A stretch of 64,000 bases of DNA from DAOMFB01 sp963721385 (lineage in GTDB: Bacteria; Acidobacteriota; Thermoanaerobaculia; UBA5066), in assembly GCA_963721385.1 (NCBI GenBank), contig CAVRJB010000013.1, positions 310,001 through 374,000 of the forward strand, in the 5' to 3' direction. Position 1 is the first letter of the stretch. The number at the start of each line of letters is the position of its first letter. The position numbers and the translations under genes were made by a program. Shown here in pieces: positions 63,404 through 64,000 of the stretch. Under the pieces are notes generated by a model. It saw only the letters and a list, made by a program, of their open reading frames with translations, had not been told where the DNA came from and made no database searches.

Positions 63404-64000
63404 TCAGGTCGGGAGCTCGTCCTCGACGACGTCCGCGTAGAACTCCGCCGCGCGGCGGCGCGCCGCCCACCCCTCCACGATCTCGTAGAGGGTCGGAAGG
63501 ACGATGAGCGTCAGGAGCATCGAGGTGACGACTCCCCCGATCACGACGCTCGCGAGCGGGCGCTGGACCTCGGACCCGGCGCCGCTCGACAGGGCCATCG
63601 GCACGAACCCAAGCGCCGCGACGAGGGCCGTCATCAGGACGGGCTTCAGCCGCATGGCCGCGGCGCCGACGATGGCAGGCCGGAGCGAGGCCCCTTCCTC
63701 GCGCCGCCGGTTGATCGCCGTCACCAGGACGACGCCGTTCAGCACCGCGACGCCGAAGAGGGCGATGAACCCGACCGACGCCGAGAGGCTCAGGTTCAGC
63801 CCGCGCAGCCAGAGGGCGCCGATGCCGCCGACGAGGGCGAACGGAACGTTCACCAGGACGAGCGCCGCCTGCCTGACCTTCCCGAACGTGACGAAGAGCA
63901 GCAGGAAGATGATGGCGAGCGAGAGCGGGATGACGACGAAGAGCCTCCGGGTCGCGCGTTCCTGGTTCTCGAACTGCCCGCCCCATTCGAGGTGGTACCC
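63404..64000 (-). CDS. CusA/CzcA-type RND efflux pump, C-terminal part (5' outside window)
   Basis: The visible last ~198 residues belong to a heavy-metal RND transporter. GYHLEWGGQFENQERA leads into periplasmic/TM parts SLAIIFLLLFVTFG, VNVPFALVGGIGALW, FIALFGVAVLNGVVLV, RLKPVLMTALVAALGFVPMA and VVIGGVVTSMLLTLIVLPTLYE. This order matches the TM7-TM12 half of CzcA/CusA. The gene starts beyond the right edge. Metal specificity cannot be read from this fragment. It heads the long minus-strand gene run to 49.1 kb. Confidence 0.9.
   Translation of the reverse strand, partial: GYHLEWGGQFENQERATRRLFVVIPLSLAIIFLLLFVTFGKVRQAALVLVNVPFALVGGIGALWLRGLNLSLSASVGFIALFGVAVLNGVVLVTAINRRREEGASLRPAIVGAAAMRLKPVLMTALVAALGFVPMALSSGAGSEVQRPLASVVIGGVVTSMLLTLIVLPTLYEIVEGWAARRRAAEFYADVVEDELPT

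Overview
The window is very GC-rich, gene-dense bacterial chromosome with almost no spacer DNA. Neighbouring genes on one strand often share 4 bases (ATGA, GTGA, TTGA, CTGA stop-start overlaps), and convergent genes abut or overlap. The surface-protein domain at 33.0-33.4 kb, the SpoIID, TamB/BamA, RlpA and RND genes, and the diheme cytochrome c together suggest a Gram-negative (diderm), probably aerobic bacterium. Gene content and protein style resemble Acidobacteriota, perhaps Thermoanaerobaculia. That placement is inference and no marker-gene search was possible.

Layout. 0-1.8 kb: rplM-rpsI-rpsB (minus) behind a good sigma70-type promoter. 1.8-3.4 kb: folD and coaE. 3.4-9.0 kb (minus): rdgB, an FHA-GAF-adenylate cyclase, a TonB-domain protein, ornithine carbamoyltransferase and arginine deiminase. 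9.1-13.1 kb (plus operon): a zinc-ribbon microprotein, purB, rlpA, an SGNH hydrolase and a methyltransferase. 13.1-14.4 kb: a small accessory patch with an AT-richer small gene between 11-bp inverted repeats, a DUF433/DUF5615 toxin-antitoxin-like pair and an RHS remnant. 14.4-17.2 kb: threonine dehydratase, a secreted coiled protein and a fosmidomycin-resistance-type MFS pump. 27.8-17.2 kb (long minus operon): NamZ-MobB fusion, quinone oxidoreductase, NlpE/META protein, HAD phosphatase, class V aminotransferase, serA, YfhO-like membrane protein and ddl. 27.9-33.5 kb: one giant collagen-like surface protein gene with five carbohydrate-binding-like modules arranged in ~1.5 kb super-repeats. 33.7-38.9 kb: a GT2 glycosyltransferase and a double PTPS-related membrane protein with a TPR tail. 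38.9-43.7 kb: SpoIID, an APC permease, an aminotransferase, mogA and moaA. 43.8-47.4 kb: a gluconate-dehydrogenase-like GMC oxidoreductase operon with a ThDP enzyme. 47.5-49.1 kb: moaC, mobA and a glycosyltransferase. 64-49.1 kb (long minus operon): RND pump (partial), two alcohol dehydrogenases, tlyA, nadK, tamB, bamA, an unknown protein, ribAB, a GNAT and cytochrome c.

Themes. Molybdenum-cofactor genes are scattered through the window (mobB domain, mogA, moaA, moaC, mobA). Serine synthesis genes are clustered. Envelope biogenesis genes (ddl, NamZ, RlpA, SpoIID, TamB, BamA) recur.

Two sequence-level features cut across the window. First, many genes have a TANNNT hexamer 6-8 nt before the start codon, which suggests leaderless mRNAs. 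Second, five otherwise intact non-repetitive genes carry single-base insertions, four of them one each and namZ-mobB three, and the collagen gene has more. This looks like residual assembly error rather than gene decay, so the window should be read with that in mind.
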